64,000 nucleotides of DNA from Streptomyces sp. DT2A-34 (GTDB taxonomy: Bacteria > Actinomycetota > Actinomycetes > Streptomycetales > Streptomycetaceae), in NCBI RefSeq assembly GCF_030499515.1, contig NZ_JASTWJ010000001.1, positions 9,156,001 through 9,220,000 of the forward strand, read 5' to 3'. Below the pieces are notes generated by a model. The model was not told where the DNA came from and did no database searches. It saw nothing but the letters and a program-made list of their open reading frames with translations. Shown piece by piece: positions 37,132-46,464 of the stretch (within the stretch, counting starts at the first letter, position 1; every line of letters starts with the position of its first letter). The translations under genes and the position numbers were made by a program.

Positions 37132-37626
37132 ATGCCATCGGTGATGGGGTTGTTGGAGGAACGGGAGGCGGCTGCCTGGGTGCAGGCGGAGGAGCTTCGC
37201 GCGGAGATGGAGCGGATCACCGCTGAACTCGCCGATGCGGAGGTGGTGTTGGAACGGCGGGTGATCGCCCGGACGGAACTCGCCGAGGCCCTGGCTGCCG
37301 GCGGCGAACAGACGCAGGCGCCCGTTGCCGGTGTGCGGGAGGCGCCGGCCATGACTGAGAGGTCCCCGGTTCCGGTTGTGGGGTCCGTCGTGCCGCGCTG
37401 GCACGAGGCGGCGACGGTGGACGCGCTCGCGGTGGACTACCGGCGGATCGTCGAGCTGGTGGAATCCGGTGCGGGTGACGGCGGGGGGATCTGGGCGAAG
37501 CAGCTTGCCGCCGGGCTTCAGCTGGAGTTGGTGCCCGCGAAGATCGAGGGGGTGCGGTCCAAGGCGGGGCGGCTGGCCGAGCGGGGCTGGCTGACGGCGT
37601 CGCCGTCGGGGCGGTTCACGCGGTGA
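37132..37626 (+). CDS. Hypothetical coiled-coil protein often found beside IS elements
   Basis: A 164-aa protein. Residues 8-60 form a strong coiled coil (EEREAAAWVQAEELRAEMER, then AELADAEVVLERRVIARTEL). The C-terminal 70 residues look like a winged helix (DYRRIVELVES, KQLAAGLQLELVPAKIEGVR, LAERGWL). Similar proteins adjoin transposase genes in many Streptomyces genomes; the function is unknown. Its 3' end overlaps the end of the IS5-type transposase remnant by a few bases. The start could be ATG 37132 or 37144. Confidence 0.65.
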   Translation: MPSVMGLLEEREAAAWVQAEELRAEMERITAELADAEVVLERRVIARTELAEALAAGGEQTQAPVAGVREAPAMTERSPVPVVGSVVPRWHEAATVDALAVDYRRIVELVESGAGDGGGIWAKQLAAGLQLELVPAKIEGVRSKAGRLAERGWLTASPSGRFTR

Positions 37627-38470
37627 CAGCCCACCGGTCCTGCTGGGCCCGGCGTCGGGAAGCGCGCCGGGCGAGACGGCGGCTGAGGAGCATGGTCTGG
37701 GAGAAGTAGATGAACGCCTCGCTGGAGGCGGGCAGTGTCTCGAAGTCCCGCACCAGGCGGCGCGAGCACATCAGCCATCCCAGACTCCTCTGCACCACCC
37801 AGCGTCTCGGCAGAACCACGAACCCTGGCATGTCGTCCGAGCGTTTCACGATCTGCAGGGTGGGCTGCAGTTTCTCCTTCGTCCAGGTGACGAGCCGGCC
37901 GTGGTAGCCGCTGTCGGCCCACACCAACGTGATCGCGGTGAACCGCTCGTGCAGGCGGGGCAGCATGGTGTGGGCGGCCTGGCGGTCGGTGACGTTCCCG
38001 GCCGTCACCAGCACCATCAGCAGCGGGCCCAGGCAGTCCGTGATGACGTGCCGGCGCCTGCCGTTGATCTTCTTGCCGCCGTCGTAGCCTCGTCAGACCG
38101 CGGGCACCGAGGCCGCCGCCTTGATGGACTGCGAGTCGATGACCGCCGCCGTCGGCTGCGGGTGGCGCCCTTCGGCCTGGCGGGCCTGCTCCCGCAGCCG
38201 GCCGTGGAACTCCTGGGCCAGGCCCTTCGTGCGCCACCTGCGGAAGAATGCGTAGACCCGGTCCCACGCCGGGAAGTCCGCGGGAAGCGCGCGCCATTTC
38301 ACCCGTTGTCGGTGACGTTACCGCACGGCGTGCAGCATCTGCCGGTGGCAGTAGCCCTCCGGCTGTCCGCCCCGGCCCTCCAGCCAGGCCGGGACCGGCA
38401 TCGCGTGGCGCACCACCTGCCACTCCGCGTCCGTCATGCCGGTGGGATACCGCCGCACCCGGTCGGGGCG
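37616..38470 (-). pseudogene. IS5-family transposase, inactivated
   Basis: Three blocks of one DDE transposase lie in order: RRYPTGMTDAEWQVVRHAMP to MLHAVR; MKWRALPADFPAWDRVYAFF to SIKAAASVPAV; and VLVTAGNVTDRQAAHTMLPR to the C-terminus ending RWAVTA. The first junction (about 38305-38325) has an extra A and a missing G relative to the restored frame. The second (about 38093) is a TGA in place of a serine codon before RGYDGGKKING. No clear terminal inverted repeats were found. Confidence 0.8.
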
Positions 38471-38532
38471 GTCGGCCGCGTTCCCGAACCGGTGAGCGAG
38501 GCAATCGCACGCCGACACACGCGAGTTGGACG

Positions 38533-38560
38533 CCACCGGCACCGGCACCGGCACCGGCAC
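38533..38560. repeat. Hexamer microsatellite (ACCGGC)n
   Basis: Five near-perfect tandem copies of ACCGGC. A similar run of GACGGC occurs at 28003-28024. Confidence 0.85.
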
Positions 38561-38825
38561 GCAAGACTGGGACAACAGGGCCTCCCTGCATTCGAGACGG
38601 CTTCGCAACCCTCGTGCTGCACCGGAGGTCCTGCTTTCATGCGCCTACCCGGCCAAGATCACCCGGCCAGGAATCCCGTTCGATCAGAACCGTCCTCATG
38701 ATCGATAGGACAACGGCTTCTGAGGGAAGAGCGATTGACGCTCCAGCACCAGTCATGGACGATCCCAGACTGCGACGACGAGCACTGATCAAGACCAGTC
38801 CGCCCGCAGCCAGATTCCTCCCACC

Positions 38826-39135
38826 TCCCGTCCCCTCGCCTTGGTCACGGGCTGGGCCGCACCGTCGGTATCGGCGCCGGCATCGCCCGCCGTCTGGCCG
38901 CGTCAGGCTGGGACGTCGCCTTCACCTACTGGACCCCCATATGAGGACCGCATGGCCTGGGGCAGGGAGCCCGGTGCAACCGAAGCGATCAGCCAGGCAC
39001 TGATCGAATACGGTGCGTCCACTGCGGCGATCGAGGCGGACCTCGCCGACTCGGGCACGCCGACACGCGTCTTCGACGAGGTCGAACAACGGCTGGGCAA
39101 CGTCACCGCGCTGGTGATGTGTTACTGCGAGTCGG
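38826..39135 (+). pseudogene. Short-chain dehydrogenase/reductase remnant (N-terminal part)
   Basis: RPLALVTG leads by a frame change into TVGIGAGIARRLAASGWDVA and FTYWTP, the glycine-rich NAD(P) site. A second frame change gives YEDRMAWGREPGATEAISQA and VFDEVEQRLGNVTALVMCYC. The frame then fuses to unrelated sequence upstream of the P-loop kinase gene. At least two frame changes and a truncation make it non-functional. Confidence 0.72.
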
Positions 39136-39206
39136 TCGCCCCCTCCCTCCGCGCGGTTGAGGGACAGTCAGGTCCGAAATATGTCGCTGAGCGGGTGAAC
39201 CGGGTG

Positions 39207-39935
39207 ATGAAGCGGATCGTGGTGGTGGGGGTTGCCGGATCGGGCAAGACCACGCTGGCCAGGGCACTGGGCGAGGGTCTCGGGAGACCGGTCACGGACT
39301 TGGACTTGCTGTTCTGGGGGCCGGCCTGGAGCCGTGTCGACCTCAATGTGTTTCGTGAGCGGACGCAGGAGGTGCTTGCCAACGAGTCCTGGATCATTGC
39401 GGGCAGCTACTTCAGCCAGGTCGCAGATCTGGTGGGGGCTCGGGCCCACACCGTCATATGGCTCGATTTACCCCGACGGGTTTCATTCTCGCGTGTGCTC
39501 AGGAGGACTATCCGCCAGGTCGCGCGTTGCGAGGATGTGCCTCCCGGGTGTCGCCAATCGGTGCGGGCAGCCTGGCGCGATCGGCTTTTCCACTCGGCCT
39601 GGCGCGAGCCTGCGAGGTTTCGATCGGTGATTCCGGAGATGCTGGACCGGCCTGAGTTTGGTCATGTGTGTTTGGTCCATCTGCAGACGAAGCAGGAAGT
39701 GCCGCCTGGCAGGTCTCTCAGCGGCGGTAGTCGCGATGGACTGGGATCAAGGGCCTCGGTCCCGCCGGCGTCGCACGATTCGTCGACGATCCCGGCCGCA
39801 GTGCGCTTACACCCTTGTGAGTCATTGGCACATTGGAACCTATGCCGTACCGTCCGCCCGAACCTGGGAAACAGTTCGGATGTGTCGCAAGGACTCGGAT
39901 CGAATGGCAAGCTTCCAATGGCTGACCGATGGTGA
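39207..39935 (+). CDS. P-loop nucleotide kinase-like protein (topology-modulation/adenylate-kinase type)
   Basis: Starts at ATG 39207; an upstream extension belongs to the SDR remnant. Residues 1-170 show VVVGVAGSGKTTLARALG (Walker A), DLDLLFWGPAW, SWIIAGSYFSQ and VIWLDLPRRVSFSRVLRRTI, the pattern of small P-loop kinases related to FlaR/adenylate kinase. These are usually about 170-190 aa. The last 70 residues here look unrelated and may come from a frame change near HLQTKQEV (about 39690). No RBS is obvious. Confidence 0.65.
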   Translation: MKRIVVVGVAGSGKTTLARALGEGLGRPVTDLDLLFWGPAWSRVDLNVFRERTQEVLANESWIIAGSYFSQVADLVGARAHTVIWLDLPRRVSFSRVLRRTIRQVARCEDVPPGCRQSVRAAWRDRLFHSAWREPARFRSVIPEMLDRPEFGHVCLVHLQTKQEVPPGRSLSGGSRDGLGSRASVPPASHDSSTIPAAVRLHPCESLAHWNLCRTVRPNLGNSSDVSQGLGSNGKLPMADRW

Positions 39936-40480
39936 CCTGCTGAAGGTGTGCCCCGACGATCACGTCGAGACATGCGGGAAAGCGTTCGGCATCGGCCGGA
40001 CAACGGCGCCTACCGGTTCGTGACCGCAGACCTCATCCGCGTACTCAGCGTCTCCGGCGCCCTGGGACCAGATGCGGAGAGGGGGCCTGACGTGTCAGTT
40101 CCGCAAGGAGCAAGTCCGTGCTGGCGCGACCGCCGGGCCTCAACGAGCTCCGGCCGCTCCTGAGGTCTTGATGTCGATCCAGAGCGGTGGCTTGGGCGTG
40201 GATGAGGCAGAAGCCGCGACTCCTTTCCTCAGTCCCGATAGGAGGAGCTGCGCGCCGCTGCCTTCGCCTGCGCTGTCCCGTCCTTGCGAAGCGCGGATCC
40301 GGCGGCGAACGACGACATGGACGACGTCGAGTTGAGCCTCAGCGGCAGGCCCACCTTGTCGTCCACGCTGCCCAGTCTCGTCGTTCGTACCGCCACGCGA
40401 TGGTCGCCGACGGCTCGACCATGCTGGTCACCACCAGCGTCGGCTACGGCACTGCCCTTGCGTGTGCGGTTCGGTCATGG
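39936..40480. other. Region without a recognisable gene
   Basis: Several short open frames overlap here on both strands but none has a recognisable domain, ribosome binding site or consistent codon use. It lies between the kinase-like gene and the PfkB remnant and may hold decayed sequence. Confidence 0.5.
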
Positions 40481-41000
40481 TCAGGGCAGGAGGGTGGAAG
40501 TGGACGGCACGCCGACTTGGCGACCCCGTTCCCCGGAGAGAAACGGGGTCGCCAGGTGTTCTGCCCTGGGCGGGTTCGCGCCGGGGACGGAGCAGGTCAG
40601 GGCGTCGACGTGGGCGGCGAACGCGCACGCGTCGGCGACGTCTTCGAGGCCCAGCCGGTCGAGTCGTCCGCCGAGGTGTCCGACGGCGGCGAGGCGGTGC
40701 AGCAGGCCAGCGGTGAAGGAGTCTCCGGCGCCGACGGTGTCGACGATGTCGATGGCCGGGGTCGGGACGGTGACGCGGTGGCCGTCGAGGGAGGCGAGTG
40801 CGCCGCGTCCGCCGAGGGTGATGACGACGAGTCGTGCGCCGGCGGCGTGCCAGGTGTCGCAAGCCTCTTCAAGGCCGGCACCGGGGAGGAGCAGCGCGAG
40901 GTCGTCCTCGCTGAGGCGCAGGATGTCGGCGAGGGCGCACCAGCGAGGAAGCCGCTCTCGGTAGGCCGAGGGCGGCCCGGCGCGCTTCGAAGTTCGTCGT
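40481..41000 (-). pseudogene. PfkB-family sugar kinase, C-terminal remnant
   Basis: An ATG-less minus-strand frame encodes AYRERLPRWCALADILRLSE, DDLALLLPG, ARLVVITLGGRGALASLDGH and IDIVDTVGAGDSFTAGLLHR. The last is PfkB signature 2 with the catalytic Asp in GAGD. ACAFAAHVDALTCSVPGANP ends the domain. The first half of the enzyme is absent; the frame runs into the truncated end of the Tn3 transposase gene. The closest kinase type is fructokinase-like. Confidence 0.78.
40519..40553. terminator. Hairpin at the end of the PfkB remnant
   Basis: GGCGACCCCGTT and AACGGGGTCGCC form a perfect 12-bp stem with an 11-nt loop. It overlaps the last codons of the open frame, suggesting the original stop codon was lost. 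Confidence 0.8.
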
Positions 41001-41047
41001 GCGTGTGGGGGTGGTAAGGGACACCAGGACGCGCGACCGGCCAGGGG

Positions 41048-43077
41048 CTATCCCCGCTGGGCCATGAACCAGAGGCGATGTGCGGCTTGTGCCCACTCGA
41101 TGCCGATGTTGCACGCCTCCGAGACCAGGAGGGCCACCAGCGAGGTGGTCAAGTCCTTCATACGGGTTGTGCCGTCGCCCAGGTGCACGAAGGCGTCCAG
41201 GAACCCGGTCCGGCCGTGCACCTCGAACAACAGCTCCGGCAGGTCGATCTTCGGGAGCATCTTCTCCACCCGCCCCCGCAGCCACGTCAGGGACTTCGGC
41301 TCGCCCAGCGCGCCGAGCTTGGACACGTTCAGCTTCGCCCGGCCCGGCGGGACCTCGATGGTGACCTTCGTGTCCTGCCCGGCCGTCTCCAGCCGCTCCG
41401 CCATCTGCTTCCACGCCGCATCCAGCGCCGTCACCAGCGCGGCCAGATGCTCCTCGACCGGCATATCCAGGCTCAGACCCGCCAGAACGTCCTCCCGCAC
41501 GGCCTCCCACTCCGTGCCGTCCAGCAGCCGGGCGCGCGGGTCGGACCAGCGGTGCGAGGGAGAGGCGAACACGTCCCGGCGCTGAAGCGCGCGGTACAGC
41601 TCTCCAGCACACACACCACGTATGCGTCCCTGTCCACGGCTCCCGGCGGCAGCTCCGTGTTCGCGTACACCGCCTTGCGCCACGCGGCGGGCACCAGCTT
41701 GTCATCGACCTCGCGCGGCAGCAGCGGCTTGTCCTTCACCCGCCGCCGCGCAAGAGCGGGCAGCCGCTTCACCCCGGCCAGCACCCGCTTCCCGCCAGTC
41801 GCCGCATCCAGCGCCTTCGACTCGCCCAGCAGCGACAGGAACGGCCGCACCGTGTTGTACCGGGTGGCCAGCGCCGCCCGCATCGCGACGGCCGCCGAGT
41901 CCTCGTCCTCCGGCACGAGCGAAACCACCAGCGCGGTTGCACTCATCACCGCGGCCCGGGGCACGACCTCCTCCACCGCCCGCCACAGTGCCGCCGCGTC
42001 CAGATGCGTGCCGTGTGCCTCGACCAGCTCCAGCTCCTCGAACAGCACCTTCGCCGCCCGCGCCAGGGTCCGCGACGTCTTCTCCAGCTGCGGCAGTGTC
42101 GAGAGCCGTTCTTTGTCGGTGGCCCTCTTCGCCCTGCTGATCAGCCTCGTCGCCATCAGCACCGAGAACAGGTCCAGCGCCTCATCGATCGCCTTGGCCT
42201 CAAGGTGGCGCATCACCGCAGTGAGCATTGCCGTGCGTTTGGGCTCCGCGGCCCGCTCCAGGCTCGCGGCCTTTGACCCCAGCCCGTACCGGGCCAGCGA
42301 CGCAAGCCGGTTCGGCGGGATCTGCGACAGCTTCAACCGCCCCAGTTGGAACGCACCGATCTCATCGACCCGCTCCAGCGACCGCGCGAACGCCGTGCCC
42401 GTCGTCCGCGTCGGAGGCCGGCGCAGCCGCTCCAGCTCCGAGTACCGGCCGCCCTCCGGCGTCACCGGCGTGGCCACCAGGTCCACCGGCAGCGCCGGGT
42501 CCGCGCGCTGAGCCGCCCTGGCCACGGTGGCGTGCAGCCGCTTCTCCGCGATCGTGCGGACCTCTGACACCTGCCGGGCCAGCACCGAGACACCCGGCAG
42601 CAGCACTCGGTTCCGCCGCAGCCAGCCCACCGCCTGGTTGAACAACGCGACAGGCCCCTCCGCGTGCGTCCACGCCCGGCCGTGCAGGAACGTACGGAAC
42701 TTCCGACCCCACTCCGGATCGTCGTACGGGTGGTAGCCGTAGGCGTCCCGGATCTCTCACGCGTGCTCGTACGCCGTCTTCAGCCTCTCGGTGTACCGCT
42801 TCACGCACGACGGGTCCTCGACACCGAGTTGCGCGGCCGGGTGCTCGACAACCGGCCACGGCACCGCCAGGGGGTCCTCCAGGAACAGCCCCACGTAGCG
42901 GACCGTGCACATCTGGAGGGCGAAGCCCAGCTGGTGATACTTCGTACGCCGCAGCGCGATCAGATCCCGGTCGACATCGTCCAGGAAGAAGAACCGCTCC
43001 AGCTCAGGTCTCGTCGGCTTCTCGGCGAACTTCCCGTACGCCTCGGCCTGATCATCAGTTAAGAACTCCACCGGCAT
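41048..43077 (-). pseudogene. Tn3-family transposase, truncated and mutated
   Basis: The frame starts with the Tn3 N-terminal DUF4158 domain (MPVEFLTDDQAEAYGKFAEK). At 42757 it meets TGA where homologues have Trp (EHA-W-EIRDAYGYH). It continues in the same frame through ERLRRPPTRTTGTAFARSLE and AKVLFEELELVEAHGTHLDA. Near 41606 a one-base change moves to the frame LYRALQRRDVFASPSHRWSD. It ends abruptly after LLVSEACNIGIEWAQAAHRL. The C-terminal third, with the DDE catalytic residues, is missing. Confidence 0.85.
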
Positions 43078-43215
43078 GAGGCGGACCGTAGCCAGGCCCC
43101 GCCCGTGATCGACGATCTTTCAGCGAACCCCTGTTCTGGGGACGATCGCTGTGCTAGCCGACCGTGATCGTTCTCAGCGCCAACGGCTGTACCGATGTTC
43201 CAAGCGCCGCCAATT

Positions 43216-43415
43216 GCATCTGATGCGAACTCGCGACGGTATGCGCATCGTCGCCGTCCAAGGCATCAATCACCCGGCCTGACCAGGGAATTGGGCTACT
43301 GCGCTGGTGCTCACGATAGCGGCTGGCAACGCGTGGACAGCACCGGTCCAGGGGGCTGGCCTGCGCCCCTTCCGGCGACTCGCATAGGATGCGGTTTTCT
43401 CGCATCTGATGCGAG
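43216..43415. repeat. Repeated GCATC-T-GATGC palindromes upstream of the recombinase operon
   Basis: CTCGCATC-T-GATGCGAG (43399-43415) is a perfect 8-bp-arm palindrome 10 nt before the recombinase start. GCATCTGATGC recurs at 43216-43226, and ACTCGCATAGGATGCGG (about 43378-43394) is a near copy. Such repeats could be recombinase arm or core sites or an operator for the small HTH protein. Confidence 0.6.
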
Positions 43416-43424
43416 TGGCGGAGG

Positions 43425-44561
43425 GTGGCAAGATCAGTGGGGTTCAACGGGTCGATACCGGGGGCGGCGAGGCTGCTTCTGGTCGACGGGGTCGCGCTGC
43501 TGCGGCCGGAGGAACAGGTCTTCACGGCAATGCTGACGGGGTTCGCGAACCAGCAGCTGGCACGGAACCTGGCCCGGACGACGGTGGAGGGCAGGGAGAA
43601 CACGGTCAAGGCGTTCGCCGCCTACGTGAACACCTACCCCTGGCACTGGACGCCGGCGATGGTCGACGAATGGCTCGGTGACCTGCGCTCACTGCGTGAC
43701 CTGAAGCGCTCCACCATCCGCTCGTACTCCGAGGCCGTACGGGCGTTCTGCCACTTCGTCACCGATCCGCTCTACGAGTGGACCGCGACCTGCGAGGAGC
43801 GGTTCGGAACCCACCCGGTCCAGGTGGTGCACGAGTGGAACACCGCGGTGCACGTCCAGGACAACGAGTCGGACCCGAAGAAGCGCGCGTTCACCAAGGC
43901 CGAACTGCACGCGTTCTTCGCGCACTGCGACGACGAGGTCGCCCGGATCCGGGCCTTCGGCCGCAAGGGCTGGCTGCCCGCGTTCCGCGACGCCACCTTG
44001 TTCAAGACCGCGTACGCCTACGGGCTGCGGCGCAACGAGACGCGGATGCTGGACGCCGCCGACTTCGGCCGCAACCCGCACGGCGCCGAGCACGGCGAGT
44101 ACGGCCGCTTGCTGGTCCGTTTCGGAAAGGCCAAGAAGGGCTCGCCGCCCAAGCGCCGCAGCGTGCTGACCGTGTTCGGCTGGAGCGCGGACGTCCTGGA
44201 CGAGTGGTCCACCGAGGTCCGTCCCCTGTTCGGCACCGACAACAACCCGGCGCTCTGGCCCTCCGAACGCGGTGCCCGGATCGGCTGCCAGCGGCTGAAC
44301 TCCCGTTTCATCGCCTACCGCAAGGCCCTGGACCTGGACGACGGCCTGGACTTCCACTCGCTGCGAAGGTCATACGTCACCCATCTGATCGAGGACGGCT
44401 GGGACCCGCGCTTCGTCCAGGAACAGGTCGGCCACGAGCACGCCAGCACCACCTCGATCTACACCTGCGTGTCCTCGGACTTCCGCACCCGCACCCTGCG
44501 CCGGCACCTCGACGCCACGATCGCCGCCGCTCTTGAGACCCAGACCGGGAGGCAGGCATGA
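43425..44561 (+). CDS. Tyrosine recombinase (first gene of a three-gene recombinase operon)
   Basis: A 378-aa phage-integrase family protein. The N-terminal SAM-like core-binding domain (about 35-125) precedes the catalytic domain with Arg I in AYAYGLRRNETRMLDAADF, the HSLRRSYVTHLIEDG box (His-x-x-Arg), GHEHASTTSIYTCVS giving His and the nucleophile Tyr. All catalytic residues are present, so the enzyme should be active. The start could be ATG 43425 or a later codon. It overlaps the HTH gene by ATGA. It differs from the integrase at 61.4 kb. Confidence 0.9.
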   Translation: MARSVGFNGSIPGAARLLLVDGVALLRPEEQVFTAMLTGFANQQLARNLARTTVEGRENTVKAFAAYVNTYPWHWTPAMVDEWLGDLRSLRDLKRSTIRSYSEAVRAFCHFVTDPLYEWTATCEERFGTHPVQVVHEWNTAVHVQDNESDPKKRAFTKAELHAFFAHCDDEVARIRAFGRKGWLPAFRDATLFKTAYAYGLRRNETRMLDAADFGRNPHGAEHGEYGRLLVRFGKAKKGSPPKRRSVLTVFGWSADVLDEWSTEVRPLFGTDNNPALWPSERGARIGCQRLNSRFIAYRKALDLDDGLDFHSLRRSYVTHLIEDGWDPRFVQEQVGHEHASTTSIYTCVSSDFRTRTLRRHLDATIAAALETQTGRQA

Positions 44562-44896
44562 AACGCAAGGTCGGCTACACATGGCGGCTGCGTGAGCTGA
44601 TGGCCCAGCACCAGGTCTTCACGGCCACCGAACTGGTACCGCTGCTGCGCGAGCGCGGCATCGACCTGTCCGCCTCCCAGATCCACCGCCTGGTCTCCGG
44701 CACGCCGGAACGGCTGTCGTTGCAGGTCATGGCCGCGCTCTGCGACATCCTGGCCTGCACTCCGGCCGACCTGGTGGCCACCACCGCCGAGAACGCCGGC
44801 GTCCGCAAGACCGCCACCGGCGACCTGCCCGCGCCGCCCGCTGACAACGTCGCGAAGCTGCGTCCCCGCCCGGCCCGCATCCTGCCCGACGCATGA
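44558..44896 (+). CDS. Small helix-turn-helix protein of the recombinase operon
   Basis: A 112-aa Cro/XRE-like protein with helices WRLRELMAQHQVFTATELVP, ASQIHRLVSGTPERLSLQVM and ALCDILACTPADLV, followed by a basic tail (KLRPRPARI). It overlaps both neighbours by ATGA junctions and is therefore translationally coupled. It probably binds the recombination region as an accessory or regulates the operon. Confidence 0.85.
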   Translation: MKRKVGYTWRLRELMAQHQVFTATELVPLLRERGIDLSASQIHRLVSGTPERLSLQVMAALCDILACTPADLVATTAENAGVRKTATGDLPAPPADNVAKLRPRPARILPDA

Positions 44897-46431
44897 GCCC
44901 CGCCTACACCACCGCCGAGCAATACGAGCGCTGGCACAAAAAGACATGCTCCCGCTGCACACGCCACGGCTGCTTTGCCGCACGGTGGCCGGACGGATAC
45001 GTCTGCCGCACCTGTCACGACAAGGCCCTACGGGTTCGTGGACACTGCCCCGGCTGCGGCGCCGACCGCGCACTCCCCGGCCTGCGGGCCGACGACGACG
45101 CGTCCATATGCCCGGACTGCGCGGGCTTCACCGTCTCCTACCAGTGCGTCCGCTGCGGACACGAGGGCAAACTCCACGCCCGGCACCTGTGCACTCGCTG
45201 CACCTTCGCCGACCGCCTCACCGAGCTCCTGGACGACGGCACCGGCCGGATCCGCCCCGAACTCGTCCCGCTCGCCGACTCCCTGCTCGCCATGGACAAC
45301 CCGCTGTCCGGTCTGACCTGGCTCTACACCCGCAAGGGACGGACCGACTCGCCCGAACACCTGATGCGGCGCCTCGGCCTCGGGGAGATCGAGCTGACCC
45401 ACGAGGCATTCCACCCTCTCCAGCCCTGGCGGGCAGCCTCCCACCTGCGGGAACTCCTGATGGCCTGCGGCGTGCTCCCCGCCGTCGACAAGCAGATCTG
45501 CTCCTTCGAGCGGTGGCTCGTCGGCCATCTCGCCGACATCACCGACCCGGACCACGCCCAACTCGTCCGCCGATTCGCCACCTGGGAAATCCTGCCGAAG
45601 CTCCGCACCCGGGCGGAGAAGAAGCCGCTCACCCCGGCAAGCCGCCGCTATGCCGGCGACCAGGTCAAGCACGCCACAGCGTTCCTTGGATGGCTCGCCG
45701 AGCACGGTCTCACCCTGCCCACCTGCCGTCAGACCGACATCGATGCCTGGCACGTCGAGCACACCGAGCACGGCCGCAACACCATTCGGCCCTTCCTGCT
45801 GTGGTGCATGGCCAGCAAGCTCACCAGGCGCTTCCGTCTTCCCGCCGCAGTGATCCGCCAAGCGACACCGCTCCCGCAACACGAACGCATTGACCTGCTC
45901 GGACGCCTCCTGACCGATCACGACCTGCCGCTCCGGCCCCGGGTCGCGGCCGCCATCGTCCTGCTCTACGCACAACCGCTCAGCCGCGTCGTCCGCCTCA
46001 CCGTCGACGACGTGGTCCACGACGGCGACCAAGTCCTCCTACGGCTCGGCGAACCACCTTCCCCGGTCCCCGGGCCGGTCGCCGATCTCCTGCTCAGCTG
46101 GATCCCCAACCGGGACAACATGAACACTGCGACAAACCGCGACTCGCGCTGGCTGTTCCCCGGGCGCCGGGCCGGACAGCCGATGCACCCCGACGCTCTC
46201 TCGGCTCTGGTCAACGACCTCGGCATCCCCACCATCGCCAGCCGGGTCTCCGCGATCCGCCAGCACGTCCTGGAGATGCCTGCACCCGTCGTCGCCGACG
46301 CCCTCGGCTACCACCAGGTCACCACCGCCAAGCTGGCCGCCCAAGCCGGAGGCACCTGGAGCCGATACGCCTCGGGAGATCACACAAGGTCACCAGTGGG
46401 CTGGGTTCCTCAGGGAACCGGCAACAGTTGA
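44893..46431 (+). CDS. Zinc-ribbon protein with tyrosine-recombinase-like C-terminal domain
   Basis: A 512-aa protein. Residues 15-110 hold about four CxxC ribbons (CSRCTRHGC, CRTCH, CPGCGAD, CPDCAG, CVRCGHEG, CTRC). A helical middle follows. Residues 240-490 look like a degenerate recombinase: core-binding helices (FLGWLAEHGLTLPTCRQTDI), LLYAQPLSRVVRLTVDDVV at the Arg I position, ASRVSAIRQHVLEMPAPVVA and DALGYHQVTTAKLAAQAGGT with a following WSRY. The His-x-x-Arg box is replaced, so catalysis is doubtful. I infer a partner subunit of the first recombinase. Confidence 0.75.
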   Translation: MSPAYTTAEQYERWHKKTCSRCTRHGCFAARWPDGYVCRTCHDKALRVRGHCPGCGADRALPGLRADDDASICPDCAGFTVSYQCVRCGHEGKLHARHLCTRCTFADRLTELLDDGTGRIRPELVPLADSLLAMDNPLSGLTWLYTRKGRTDSPEHLMRRLGLGEIELTHEAFHPLQPWRAASHLRELLMACGVLPAVDKQICSFERWLVGHLADITDPDHAQLVRRFATWEILPKLRTRAEKKPLTPASRRYAGDQVKHATAFLGWLAEHGLTLPTCRQTDIDAWHVEHTEHGRNTIRPFLLWCMASKLTRRFRLPAAVIRQATPLPQHERIDLLGRLLTDHDLPLRPRVAAAIVLLYAQPLSRVVRLTVDDVVHDGDQVLLRLGEPPSPVPGPVADLLLSWIPNRDNMNTATNRDSRWLFPGRRAGQPMHPDALSALVNDLGIPTIASRVSAIRQHVLEMPAPVVADALGYHQVTTAKLAAQAGGTWSRYASGDHTRSPVGWVPQGTGNS

Positions 46432-46460
46432 ATACGAGAGCCCATCAGTACCGAAGGCCA
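46290..46460. repeat. Terminal repeat of the recombinase element; second copy at about 47155-47330
   Basis: The last 140 coding bases and the 3' flank (including GGTTCC...GGAACC and CAGTTGAATA) recur at 47155-47330 with scattered differences. The second copy has many codon changes and no open frame. The two flank the minus-strand methyltransferase gene. The second copy ends where the istB sequence resumes. Confidence 0.8.
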
Positions 46461-46464
46461 TGCT

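Noticed and set aside
39936..40480. Small open frames between the kinase-like gene and the PfkB remnant
   Set aside because: No domain, RBS or consistent codon pattern; probably decayed sequence.
43120..43135. GGGG-ending sequence as the terminal inverted repeat of the Tn3 element
   Set aside because: The opposite end is missing because the transposase is truncated, so no pair could be matched.
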